A DNA stretch of 64,000 nt from contig BSDZ01000008.1 in NCBI GenBank assembly GCA_030268105.1, positions 1 through 64,000 on the forward strand. Reading direction: 5' to 3'. This document shows positions 47,574 to 57,815 of the stretch, piece by piece. The DNA comes from Volvox africanus (lineage: Eukaryota; Chlorophyta; Chlorophyceae; Chlamydomonadales; Volvocaceae). Every line of letters starts with the position of its first letter. The first letter of the stretch is position 1. Position numbers and translations under genes: made by a program. The notes under the pieces were generated by a model. It did no database searches. It was not told the DNA's origin and saw only the letters and a program-made list of their open reading frames with translations.

Positions 47574-48870
47574 GGTACATCCACCACTCTCTGCAACCGC
47601 AACCTGTGGAACTCGGTGACGAAAACGCAACATGGCCACGTGAACCTGGCGCAATATACACCCTAAATCTTCGGCACCACACAGAACCACGGCAACACAT
47701 GTGGACCTGTGAGACATAATACCCCCGGACACATGGGTGCGCACAGACCACACCGAGTATACGGAGATCCAAACAACCAACGGGACCACATGCACAACAA
47801 CGAGACTGCCACAAGGCCAAAAGCGGCGGAAGATCAAACACCCACGTGCAATGCAACTAGCCCGCCAAACGGGGAGAACATTAACCAAGCCACCAGGAAC
47901 ACGCACACGACCGCAGCCAACTGCACAGGACAACGACCATCCACCAGCACCCAACCCGACAGCCGTGCCTCTCCCATCCCTCTTAGAGAGAGCCCCGCAC
48001 GAATGCCCCCGCCAAGAGTGACATCCCGGGCACACTCTGCCGCATATCCAACTCACGGACGCGCAGTGCAACAGACCCAAACCGCTGACGACCACTGACC
48101 ATCTCCGACGGCGGGCTAACAAACGCACCAATCCAGCCAGGGCTGAACACCCCGGGGAAACGACACACACAACAAGGGAAAGTGGGAACGTCAGTGAACC
48201 CAGTGCCCAGCGCCCAAGACTGTCGACCACCCCCGTAAGAAACACCACACTCTCACACCCGGAAAACGCAAACCCCTCAGAAAGCAGCAATATAACAAAC
48301 CACAGGTACATGCACATCGTCACTCACAATGTGCGAGGACTGGGGACGAACTTCCTCAGTACACTGTGTAATGTGCGGACATGGGATGCCGATATCATTG
48401 TTCTAACTGAAACTAAAACCAGCAACCGCACCGGATGGATGAAAGACGCCCTACACAAAGAGCCGCAGGGATACAGACTTTACTGCAGTTCAAAACCACG
48501 TAACTCTGGCAAGGAACGCCTCACATCAGGTGTCGCAGTTGCGATCGGTGCCCGTTACACCCGTGCAGGACAAGTGACACACATATCATTGCCGCCCCTG
48601 CTACATGGGCACCTGTGCCAATGCAAGATCTCCACGTCAGCAAGTACCCCCCTACACGTGCTGGGAATCTACTGTCCGGAAGACACCTTAGTCCGAACCA
48701 ACATATATGCGCACTGCCAGACAGTTCTAAGACAGGCCAAGAATAACGGGGAACACCGTACTCTGCACATGGACATGTATTCTTTATCGGGTTGCCCTTC
48801 CGTAGATACAACCTGCCAGGCCGTTGCTATCCCACGGCTTGGGCCGCTAAATATGGCGGCTCGCTTATAA
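47574..48870 (+). mobile_element. 5' part of a LINE-type retrotransposon
   Basis: An upstream frame (about 47709-48098) rich in Thr, Pro, Asn and His may be the end of an ORF1. It is followed by an APE-type endonuclease frame. The reverse transcriptase that should follow is absent, and the sequence changes character after about 48850. The left boundary coincides with the outer end of the LTR of element D, so D probably inserted into this LINE. Confidence 0.7.
48310..48870 (+). CDS. LINE ORF2 fragment: APE endonuclease domain
   Basis: The frame begins MHIVTHNVRGLG and shows the exonuclease-endonuclease-phosphatase signatures HNVRGLG near the N-terminus and DIIVLTETKT (catalytic Glu). VAVAIGARY and LHVLGIYCPE follow, as in L1-like APE domains. 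The domain usually runs about 220 residues; here it loses similarity after about 170 residues (LHMDMYSLSG), where the aspartate-bearing GDFN-type motif would be expected. The nicking enzyme would therefore be inactive. The first ATG is used as start but the true start is unknown. Confidence 0.75.
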   Translation: MHIVTHNVRGLGTNFLSTLCNVRTWDADIIVLTETKTSNRTGWMKDALHKEPQGYRLYCSSKPRNSGKERLTSGVAVAIGARYTRAGQVTHISLPPLLHGHLCQCKISTSASTPLHVLGIYCPEDTLVRTNIYAHCQTVLRQAKNNGEHRTLHMDMYSLSGCPSVDTTCQAVAIPRLGPLNMAARL

Positions 48871-49595
48871 ATCGTATTGCAATGTGAAACTACACAAAAG
48901 CCCGAGGGGGGATGATGTGTATCCCGGGCCACGCTGCAAACGATATCATTACAGTACGAAGGATGCAGCTTCACTGCAAAGTGCTGTCTGGATATACTAA
49001 ACGTTCCAGTGTTGGCATTCAGGGTTGATTATGCAAAAATACCGCGAGTGCTCCAACCCGTCTTGCCAAACGGTGAATGTCCTCATGAGTACAGAACTGC
49101 CGTCAGGCAGCCTTCTGCTATGAGGAGCGTATGCATCTGCCTGGCAGCAGCAGCTACTTCCTGCGTAACACCGAGATCCTATACATCATTAGAGGCCAAA
49201 CCACTCACAAGTGCGTTACATTCTGGGCGCCCTGTCGGCCACAGTCTCATTCGTACATTCAAGAAGCGTGAACAATCCGTGCTTGTGTTTCGTGACGAAG
49301 TGTTCAGCATGCAGCTGTTTAGTCTGGGATTAGGACATGCATACACAGGACCTGTGCGCACGTGCATTTGCTCCCACAACCACGAAATCTCCACAAGCTG
49401 TGTTTACATGTGGTATCATTTACTATGCTATGGGAATTGAGCTGACGGCAGGTGGCAGTCTGCGCGCTTTTTTTGGAGCGCTTGCGTGTTCCGCCCACGT
49501 AACCTACAGGGTAGGAGCAGCACGTACGGAGATCCATAAATCAACCAATCCACTAAATATCCAAAGTGAATGGTCCAGGTCACGCTTCACGCAAG
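48871..49595. other. Unassigned sequence between the LINE and the next gene
   Basis: Unique, moderately GC sequence. A 143-codon plus-strand frame (49009-49440) has no recognisable motif and may include parts of an upstream exon of the tentative gene that follows. No confident call. Confidence 0.4.
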
Positions 49596-50153
49596 ATGAA
49601 CGCAGTCGCGCGCAAATCGAGCTTCTTTCCGGCTGTCACGACGCAAACACTGCTACGAATTTTCAAGCAGCATTCCTATGATAAGTTGTCATTCATTGTA
49701 CCTATTCGGCAAGCCCTTCATCTGTCACGGACACGGGATCTAATGATTTTGGACAAACATGGTGGACGTAAGAGTTATCCCGTGGCATTCGCTTTGCATG
49801 CCTTGTACTCTTGCAAGGTAAGTCTCTCGAGCGCACATTTTGCTGAGCAGTTTTGTAAGTAAGATGTGTTTTCTGTCGTTTGCAATCAATATGGACGAGA
49901 CGGTGTAGTTTGGAAAGGACTCTTTCATCATTGACAGCGTCGCTCTAATAAAGGCATGTCGCAAAAAGCTTAGTGACGTTCGTGAAGAGCTGAGCAGGTT
50001 AACTTCGGCGTTGCGTAATTGGACGTAACAGGAAGCAACGGCAATGACATATACAATGATCCGATAGTCCACCAAACGGCAAAAAATGTAATTGAGCCTT
50101 CATCAGCATACATGGACAAGCCAATTGTCTTTTGCAGGCTGAACGGATGGTAG
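49596..50153 (+). CDS. Tentative three-exon small host gene, function unknown
   Basis: Exon pieces 49596-49817, 49909-49997 and 50138-50153 have GTAAGT/GTTAAC donors and TAG/CAG acceptors and keep one frame (phases 0 and 2), giving about 108 residues and a TAG stop. The sequence is basic and contains SFIVPIRQALHLSRTRD and FIIDSVALIKACRKKLSD. I do not recognise the family. It could equally be the 3' end of a longer gene, since the frame is open upstream of the chosen ATG. It ends about 20 bp before the retroelement at 50174. Confidence 0.3.
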
Positions 50154-50173
50154 AGGATGATAATTTAAGTTGA

Positions 50174-50328
50174 AATGCGGGCTTGCGTTAGGAAGCCGGG
50201 TTAGTTAGGCGTAAGGCCTCGGTAAGGCATTTAAACTAAGGGCCTTACCTCAGCCCGTGTCCTCAGGGCTGTATTTATTCGCGTGCGTAGTCATTCCTTT
50301 TATCATGTTTTTGTTGTTCAGCACGCGC
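50174..50328 (+). repeat. Split direct repeat A1
   Basis: 155 bp, nearly identical to A2 (differences near tcattccttttatcat versus ggttccttttaccttg). It includes the self-complementary taaggcctcggtaaggc...gggccttac region. Confidence 0.9.
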
Positions 50329-50843
50329 TGAACAACGAAGCGGATCCCGCGCCCCTTGGCGCGCTTCTGTTTAAAAAACCGCTGTGCTTTCAGCTTGTCA
50401 GCAGGACCCATCGGGTAGAGCGTCCTCCTACATCGCTCTGTTTATTTTCTACAATGATCCTCATCATCATGGTGCTGGTGGGCGTCGTGAATGGCGCCCT
50501 TGCCATGGAGGCCCTCGGCGGAGGATTACCGGCCAGCGGCTCGACCTACACCAACCCGCTTCGACATTCCCGGGCGGGAATAACCTCCAAGCGGGTTGGT
50601 GTAGGTCGAGCCGCTGGCCGGTAATCCTCCGCCGAGGGCCTCCATGGCAAGGGCGCCATTCACGACGCCCACCAGCACCATGATGATGAGGATCATTGTA
50701 GAAAATAAACAGAGCGATGTAGGAGGACGCTCTACCCGATGGGTCCTGCTGACAAGCTGAAAGCACAGCGGTTTTTTAAACAGAAGCGTGCCAAGGGGCG
50801 CGGGATCCGCTTCGTTGTTCAGCGCGTGCTGAACAACAAAAAC
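50307..50843. repeat. Long foldback: 255-bp inverted arms, 27-bp centre
   Basis: 50307-50561 is the inverse complement of 50589-50843 with only one mismatch noticed (ggcgcgctt / aagcgtgcc). The axis is at 50575. The centre contains attcccg...cgggaat. The right arm flows into the RT frame, so the left arm is an inverted duplicate of the 5' part of the element; it directly follows A1. Confidence 0.95.
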
Positions 50844-52322
50844 AAGATGAATGCCCTACCCATGGGTTGGTTGAATAGTCCTTACTGGTTCACGAAGATG
50901 ATGCGGAATGTGCGTTTCTGGAGGGATCCTATTGCAGCGGTCGGTGGCAAGAAATGTCGGGTTACACCTCCCATGCCGCCGCATCAGTTTTTCCCAACAT
51001 GTGGCAGTGGACGACCAGCCCGTCTTGGAGCTCGGGTTCTACCCTACCTGGACGACTTTCTTTTCGTTTTCTCTTCCAAGGAGCAGGCCAGTCTTGGAGC
51101 GCGGTGGGTGCGGGATACTATTGAGTTTTTAGGTTTAGCTTGTCACCCAACAAAATGTCAGTGGGAGCCTTCGCAGGCACTTTATCATTTAGGCATCACT
51201 GTCAATACCGCATCTGGTTTGTTTGAGGTACCCAAGGAGAAGCTTTCCAAGCTCCGACGGCTGGCAGTTGGCTTGAGGGTCACGGCTAAGAAAAATCGTC
51301 GGTTGGTCCAGAAGCGTGAGTTAGCAAAATTTTGTGGTTTCGCCCAGAGTGTTAAGTTGGCTCTTACCCCAGCCCCGCTTTTTTTTCGTAACTTCTATGA
51401 TGATATCATGCAACCTGTAGGTTGGTCAGGCCGTATTCGTCTATCACGTGGTTCCCTTCGGGATCTTGATTGGTGGGCTGATATCCCAACGCGGCATTGC
51501 TCTGCCGCTATTCACATAGGGCCTGCCGCGGTGGACTTGTCTGTTGATGCATCCCGTCACTCCTGGGGTGCAACACTACATGGTCGGATAGCTCGAGGTT
51601 ATTGGTCCTCTAACGACTACCTGGCGCATATTAATTGGAAAGAGCTGCGTGCTGTTCGTCATGCCTTGGAGTCGTTTCTTCCTTATGTCACCCAGCGGGT
51701 TGTGCTTATCAGGGAGGATAACACTTGCACGCAGGCAGTTTTGGGACGTCGGTCTTCTAGGTCCCCGTGTTTGCATGAGGAGATGAGGTGTTTATGGAGT
51801 TTCCTGCAGGAACATAGCATTATCCTCCAGGTAGAACGGGTAGATAGTGCGGAGAATGAGGCAGATGCAGCTTCTCGTTGGATAGATCGGGATGATTATC
51901 GTTTGCACCCTCACCTTTTTCAGCTTATTGAGAACCGTTTTGGTCCGCATGACGTGGACTTATTTGCCTCGCATATCAACGCGCAGCTGCCTTGCTTCTT
52001 CTCACGGCATCATTGCCCGGGTTCATCGGGTGTGAACGCACTTTTACAACCCTGGACTGGGCACAACGCTTACGGTTGCCCACCCCTGGACCCGGACTTT
52101 TTGATGGCCGTGGTGCAGAAGGTCCGAGAAGAACAGGCATGTGTCACCCTGGTGGTCCCCTACTGGACGGCTCAACCTTGGTGGCAGCAACTCATGGAGC
52201 TAGCAGTGGACCTGGTTTTCCTCCCATCCAACACCGTGCTGTTTGCTCCTGGGATGGGAGGTTCGAGCACCTTCCTTCCTCCTCCGAGTTGGCAGGTCGT
52301 AGCAGTACGGGTGCAGTGGTAG
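50739..52322 (+). CDS. DIRS-type reverse transcriptase / RNase H, N-terminally truncated
   Basis: 527 codons. RT motifs: NALPMGWLNSPYWFTKMM (residues about 38-55) and the catalytic YLDD at 103-106. RNase H: D270 in LSVDASRHSWG, E302 in NWKELRAVRHAL, D327 in REDNTC and D376 in NEADAASRW. A DIRS-typical C-terminal part follows (FGPHDVDLFASHIN, NAYGCPPLDPDFL, VPYWTAQPWW). The first RT blocks, normally about 100-150 residues upstream with the first catalytic Asp, are missing because the frame enters the inverted repeat; the nominal Met lies inside the right arm. It is therefore very likely inactive. Confidence 0.9.
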   Translation: MGPADKLKAQRFFKQKRAKGRGIRFVVQRVLNNKNKMNALPMGWLNSPYWFTKMMRNVRFWRDPIAAVGGKKCRVTPPMPPHQFFPTCGSGRPARLGARVLPYLDDFLFVFSSKEQASLGARWVRDTIEFLGLACHPTKCQWEPSQALYHLGITVNTASGLFEVPKEKLSKLRRLAVGLRVTAKKNRRLVQKRELAKFCGFAQSVKLALTPAPLFFRNFYDDIMQPVGWSGRIRLSRGSLRDLDWWADIPTRHCSAAIHIGPAAVDLSVDASRHSWGATLHGRIARGYWSSNDYLAHINWKELRAVRHALESFLPYVTQRVVLIREDNTCTQAVLGRRSSRSPCLHEEMRCLWSFLQEHSIILQVERVDSAENEADAASRWIDRDDYRLHPHLFQLIENRFGPHDVDLFASHINAQLPCFFSRHHCPGSSGVNALLQPWTGHNAYGCPPLDPDFLMAVVQKVREEQACVTLVVPYWTAQPWWQQLMELAVDLVFLPSNTVLFAPGMGGSSTFLPPPSWQVVAVRVQW

Positions 52323-52327
52323 AGTAG

Positions 52328-53441
52328 GCTCGCTCTCTTGAGGCGAATGCCGTTGCTAGGGTAGCCCCTAGATATGGCCTTAATCTGGGTTTGGTTGCTG
52401 CCCCTCCCGTGATTTTGGACCTGCTGGTTTCTCATCTTCAATCGGGAGCTGCAGGGTTAGATCATTCGGCCCGTCTCCAACAGATAGCGCAGGTCGTGAT
52501 GACTCGTGTTGGTGCTAGTACTTGGCGGTCTTATGGATCTCATTTTGCGGCTTTTTGTGCGTTTTTGTGTGATGGAGGGCTTGGAGTTCCTTCCGGCTTC
52601 CTTCTATGCAGGCTTGTTGTGGGGTCAGTTTCTTGCGGCAAAAGGCACTGTCCAGGCGCGTACTGCTCAGCCATACTTCAGTGCTGTTAACACGATTCAC
52701 GACCTTCTGGGTTACCCTAAGCCTTGTGCGGGAGACAATGCCTTGCTTGTAGCCTTCAGAAAGGGTTGGGAGCGTCTTCAGGTCTCCTTTTCCCCCACCT
52801 CCTCTTTAGTCTTAGCCTTCAGTGCGGAGAGTGCTTGGGTGCTGTATGAGGCGTTACCGTTAGTTTCGGTTAGCTCTCCAGTTTTCTTGCCGGTTTTATT
52901 TGTTGTTTTGGGGTTTTGTTTGTTCCTGCGTCCGGATTACCTCCTGTCGGTTTGTTGGGCACGTGTGGTGGAGTTGGGAGGTATCCCGGTTTTCCAGTAC
53001 AAGCCCCTTAACTGGAAAGGTAGGGTATTGTCTGCTGAACGTGCCCCAGTACTGCAGTTTCCTCTTTGTGGTCTTCCATTTCTCCGAGTTGCCTTGTTGC
53101 AGCGTTTAGCTCAGGACCAGTCTCGTCTTTGGCCTGTCCGTCAGTCTACTCAAGGGGCAGAGCGTTGGTTCGACCTGGTGCTTGGTCAGTTTGGTTTGCA
53201 GAGCCTTCGGGGCGTGCACACTCTGTATAGTCTAAGGCGAGGTGGTGCCTCGGCGGCCCGTGCAGCTGGTGTTCCCATGGAGGTTGTGGAAGCCTTTGGT
53301 GGTTGGAGTACTAATTCGTCGGCTTTGCGGGAGCATTATGTTGACTTAGGTGTTCGCGCCTGCCCTAAAGCCTTAGCGTTCTTTGGCCCTCTAGCGGTTG
53401 GCCGGGTCGCGCCGTTTGGAGTTCAGTACTTCAACCGTTAA
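52328..53441 (+). pseudogene. Tyrosine recombinase of the DIRS-like element, one frameshift
   Basis: The N-terminal core-binding-like part (QQIAQVVMTRVGASTWRSYG) is in one frame from about 52328. After GATGGAGGGCTTGG near 52585 the protein continues in another frame (FLPASFYAGLLWGQFLAAKG) to the TAA at 53441, so a single-base indel separates them. The catalytic half shows LRPDYLLSVCWARV, then SLRRGGASAARAAG and GGWSTNSSALREHYV, the R-x-x-R/W/Y pattern of phage-type recombinases. It would join a circular DNA intermediate into the target. There is no endonuclease or integrase DDE domain. Confidence 0.85.
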
Positions 53442-53463
53442 GCGTTGGTATCTTTTCTTTGGA

Positions 53464-53640
53464 TTTTGTTCTGAGAGCAACAACTAATGCGGGCTTGCGT
53501 TAGGAAGCCGGGTTAGTTAGGCGTAAGGCCTCGGTAAGGCATTTAAACTAAGGGCCTTACCTCAGCCCGTGTCCTCAGGGCTGTATTTATTCGCGTGCGT
53601 AGTGGTTCCTTTTACCTTGTTTTTGTTGTTCAGCACGCGC
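53464..53640 (+). repeat. Split direct repeats B1 and A2 (adjacent)
   Basis: B1 (53464-53490) merges with A2 (53486-53640). A2 matches A1 over its full 155 bp, and B1 matches 53751-53777. Confidence 0.85.
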
Positions 53641-53750
53641 CCGCCCGCCCATCCCTTGTCGCATCGCCCGAAGTGTTGCTGGTTTCTTTCCTTGGTTCTT
53701 GACCTAGGCCTTTATTAGCACAGTGCAATTGTAACAGAAATGGCAATGGC

Positions 53751-53777
53751 TTTTGTTCCGAGAGCAACAACTAATGC
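53751..53777 (+). repeat. Split direct repeat B2, right end of the DIRS-like element
   Basis: TTTTGTTCCGAGAGC plus ten further shared bases, one substitution from B1. The exact element end is uncertain within a few bases. Confidence 0.65.
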
Positions 53778-54156
53778 CAGTTGGCAGTCCGGTACCAAAT
53801 ACGGCAGGAAGATAGCTGACGAGGAAATAAAAATTTCGGAGCTCTCTCTAAGACCCATTTCAGGTAGTCATTCTCTCAGTGTCAGATTGATTGACAAAGA
53901 ACCAGAGGCTTCCTATTAGCGTATCCTAAGTACGAGCATTCGCTTATCGACAGCTTGCAGGTCAAACTAAGTCCTAAGGTGCGCTCGTTGGCTCTCAATG
54001 TCACTGCGTCGATAGATTTTGGTCGCCATTTCCGTCAGCAAGTTAAGGCAGCTTACATGTGCTGAATAATTAGGTTGCTGGCCTTCCATGCCCTTCCGGA
54101 AACATATGGTAACGCGGAGCTTTGCATGATCATATTGTTTTCCAACACATCACAGG
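53778..54156. other. 5' flank of the membrane-protein gene
   Basis: Unique sequence. A short open stretch (53751-53870, reading NASWQSGTKYGRK in one frame) ends at a possible donor, aggtagt. It may be a 5' UTR exon or remains of a gene interrupted by the DIRS-like element. No firm call. Confidence 0.4.
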
Positions 54157-54915
54157 ATGGCTTCCAACTCCATTGTTTTGGGCCTGACGGCTCTACTCTT
54201 CTGCACCTGGTATGTCTGCGTCGAGCGACTGATGCCAACGCACCGAACCCGTTTCAAAGGCGCTCGTCATGTTGACACCGTTTTTCAATTCATGCAGGTC
54301 TGTTTCTTTGGCGGGCATTGCTTCGGTGCAGGATAAATGCACCAGCAACTGGGCTGGTCAGCTTGCGGGCATCAATGGCTTCAGCAACGGGCTTGCATGC
54401 ATGAGCTATTTCCGGTACTACTGGTAAGCATGGTATAATTGAAAATTAATATGCTGAATTACTGCGAATTTGACTTATTGCTTGTTCTCCGCCATTTTGA
54501 AGGTTCATCATTTGCCTTGAGGCTGTACTTATTTTCGGACTTGGCCTTGCTCTTGCTGCCGGCGCCTATGCTAAGACTCGGCTGTCATGGCTCGGTCTCT
54601 TCGCTGTTGTAAGTATTTTAACTTAAGAACGTTGATATATTTTCCTGGGGAAGTTTCTCACATTTTGCTGACAGCGATATATCACTTGCTTTGCAGGCTA
54701 CCCTCCTCTATATCCAGACGTCGGACGCCTTCTTGTCATTGGACTCTATCACCGCCGACTGGGGTGGCCAGACCAAGCACCGCGTCCGCGTCATGATTGC
54801 CGGCTCGATTATGACGGCTACGGTCAACTGCATGCTCATTGTCGCCCTCGGCATAATCCCGGAAGCGGCAAGCACGCCAGGAACGAATGCTGAAAAATCT
54901 GCCGTCGCCGTGTAA
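54157..54915 (+). CDS. Four-exon small integral membrane protein (167 aa), unknown family
   Basis: Exons 54157-54209, 54298-54423, 54503-54608 and 54697-54915; every intron is GT-AG (gtatgt, gtaagc and gtaagt donors; gcag or gaag acceptors) and all phases fit. The start is the first ATG (MASNSIVLGLTALLFCTW), the end TAA. Hydrophobic segments lie at about 5-28, 61-83 (FIICLEAVLIFGLGLALAAG), 87-108 and 126-149, with a polar loop carrying two Cys between the first and second, so a four-helix topology is likely. The C-terminal tail is short and polar. No catalytic motif is seen, and I do not recognise the family. Codon and intron style match a normal expressed nuclear gene; a TGTAA signal follows about 155 bp after the stop. 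Confidence 0.88.
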
Positions 54916-57815
54916 ATACGAAGGGTACATAGCGATTTTCCCGTGATGTTGGCTGTTTCCTTGTTAGTGATGTTGCTAATTATGTGCTCATTGATTTCGC
55001 CTCGTTCATCTATGTGTATCGGACAGTGTGTTTCAAATGTGGCAAAAATGTGACAGACTGGCTGTGAATGTAAATTTGCGTGCTGCTATTTGTAGCAATT
55101 GAAGATCAGACAATATTACTAATGCACTGGGCCCCAAGCAGGTCCGAAACTGAACTTTTGACCGACATCCGCGAAATTTGGTTGCGGATCCGTTTCTAGG
55201 GATAATAAATGTAACGGTGTGCATGGGCAAATGATACGTCGTCCTTCTGTACATCTTGATCTGTCTTAATGGTGCCATCGACATGCATGCAGTAAGAACG
55301 TCAAATAATTTAGAATTGTGGTGCCATGCGGCCCGGAAGGTCTTTGTCACCTGTGCCCGATACCTCTGAGCTCTTATGGAGTCAGGATGCCATGTTGTGT
55401 ACCAACCCTACTATATCACCTCGGAGTGGCTCTGACGTTGGCCTGGTCTCGAGATACCTCATGTCGCAATCGCATGTTTCCATAACTTGCCTGATGCTCT
55501 ATCGCCTGGCCCCTTCGTAATCCTAATCAGCATCCTACTGACTTAATTACTTCAACGTCGTGTCCACAGATACCCAACTCGGCCAAAAATGCACATGGCT
55601 GCCATTTGCACCAACCCCTAATCCCCTTGCATAGTCCCGGTGAACGGTCCCTTCTTATCATCCAGGCAAAGATGCATCATGAGCGCTAGCACTGACGCCG
55701 TGCCTGCCACAGCAGGCCCCCTACTGTCCAGCAGCCGACGCCATACCCGGGTGGACCAGTCACAGGAAGAACGGGGAAGTTGGGCCAGATAGAGTTCTAT
55801 ATTAAGTGGAGGGGCACCAGAACACTGGCACTGGCGGCATTGTCATGTTGATGATTGAAACCAGGAAGGTGGTAATCAAAGCCATAATCAAGCCCATAAT
55901 GCTTAAATGTGGATTGAGAGCAAAGTAACCACCGTTCAATGTTTGGTTTTCCTCAACCGGTTCTATTCGTCAGCTCGCTGCAGGAATGGTCGCACGTGCT
56001 GCATGGCATGGCTGCATGGCTCCAAGCGGCTAACTGAACGATCTCATGCTGCAGGCCTGCTGGTTCGACGACTCGGACTCTTTCCGACATGTGCAGTGGA
56101 AAATGTAATGGAAAAATGTAATGGAAAAATGTCGGGAAGGACTGCATGCCCGGCATGGAAATAGAATTGTAATTGTGCGGACCCAAAGGTACGATTATGT
56201 TCTTGGCTCAGCGCTGCAATCAGCCGTTGCAGCGGCATTGACTACAGTGATACTCACCGTGCACGATAAATCCCACCATAACAAAAGGTCCCCCCGTGCC
56301 TTGGCAATTAGATTTTGCATTCACGTTTGACAGCACTCCTCGCGACTGCACAACCGTAATACTGTATCCAAATCCCACCCCCACTCACCTCCTTTTGTAA
56401 AAATGTATATCCCAGAAACAGACAACCCAGTCCACAATGATGCAAACCCATGCATGGTCCTGTGTGGCTCGCTCCCAAATTCCAACAAAAGAGTATGACT
56501 TAATGAGCAATCTGCGTGGTACATCAAACATTGTCCCAGCACGTTACAGGTATTGCGGCAAATTGACATCTACAAGATTTAAATTGCTAAATTTAAAACT
56601 GGAATGGACACCTGGAACAGTCGTAGGACAGATCTGGGGACATACCTAATCTGAAACAGATCTGATCTGAAACCCCCAGCTAGACCTGAAGTTCAAAGAG
56701 ATAGAACTCAGCACCAACTGAAGCGCAACGACACCCATTTCTACAACAATAGCTCACATGACGTGCACAGTCATCCTCTGCCGCTGCCCTTCAGCACTAG
56801 AATCAAGTCCTCCATCTTCTAGGTCACCACCACGCGCTAGCCGATCACATTACATGCCGTCAATTGGGCATAGGCACCGTCAGCTCAAACAACACTTGCA
56901 GATAAACTTAAGTCCTGAACCCCAATCGAAGATCTCGACCCTCCCACACTCGCCCCAGTCCACACAACCAAGCACTGGCGAATTCCTGACCGGGTCAAAT
57001 CAAGTCGAGATCGTCGCAGTCTGGCCAACCGCAAATCGAGCTGTCACTAGCTAGCTGCTGGGACACAAATAGACGAAAGCACGCACCGAAAGATCAACCT
57101 CAAAAGAATTCTCAACATGTGGAATATCCTAGGCAGTGCATGCCTAAGCCCTAAGCCCAAGCACTTCGGTTATGTACTAAACATCTGTTCATTCTGACAA
57201 TTGATAAGCCGAGTGGCAACTACCAAATTGAAGACATTGGGGTCAACATGGAAATCTTCAACCCAGTCAATGACATCCAACCATTCGTCAGTTTATTTCC
57301 CACAGGCGGGTTGTGCTGCCTCCCCACGGGGCGGGCTTTCAATCAAGCCAACAATGTATCGGCACAAAGTTCGAGTAGGAGCAATAGCTAGGCATTTGCC
57401 GGTACTTAAAAGGTTCATTACTCATCTCACAGATATCGGCACAGGTGGCGCACCCACAGCCCAGCCTGCAACCGGAGATATGGGGCACTCAAAACACCGG
57501 CCAGCAGTCCATCAATTGAACCCTATTTTTCTCTTATCAGACAAGGGGCCGCCTCCCGAGGTACCGCTCCTAGAAGCGTTAGTGGAGTTAAAGCTGCAAG
57601 TCAGCAGGGTAAGCCCAATACAGCCTCTTTTCCTCCTGCTGATTTGGAAATATACCGTAAGAAAGAGAAGGTATGCGGTACGTGATCTCGGTAAAGAATA
57701 AACAATCATCTCCTAAGTATCTCACTCGCACCCCGGGTAAACCTATACGAAGACCTGAGCCACCCCTGGCTCTGACCTGCCGCCGAACAGGGTGCATGCA
57801 GGGAGATGGGCTCCT
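54916..57815. other. Intergenic region between the membrane-protein gene and hydA
   Basis: About 2.9 kb without a supportable gene. The longest frame (57201-57701, +) has no domain, and its composition resembles its surroundings. It holds the 3' flanks of two convergent genes. A TGTAA signal for the membrane-protein gene lies at 55069; no clear TGTAA was found close after the hydA stop on the minus strand. Confidence 0.55.
55069..55073 (+). terminator. TGTAA polyadenylation signal (putative)
   Basis: TGTAA, the usual green-algal poly(A) signal, in gaatgtaaat about 155 bp downstream of the TAA of the 167-aa gene. Confidence 0.5.

Larger units (their letters stand above)
50174..53777 (+). mobile_element. 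PAT-like DIRS retrotransposon with tyrosine recombinase, rearranged
   Basis: Split direct repeats are present: A1 (50174-50328) and A2 (53486-53640), both 155 bp and starting AATGCGGGCTTGCG; B1 (53464-53490) and B2 (53751-53777), sharing TTTTGTTCYGAGAGC. The order A1-ORFs-B1-A2-B2 is that of PAT/Kangaroo-type elements, which lack LTRs and use a tyrosine recombinase to integrate. It encodes RT-RNase H (50739-52322) and a recombinase (52328-53441, frameshifted). Gag and the N-terminal part of RT are missing and replaced by a palindrome. Confidence 0.9.

Noticed and set aside
47535..48323. 262-codon minus-strand frame over the LINE 5' region
   Set aside because: No recognisable domain; it is opposite the LINE frames, whose APE motifs are clear.
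57201..57701. 166-codon frame upstream of the hydA terminus
   Set aside because: No motif, and composition and codon use are unlike the neighbouring real exons; probably chance.
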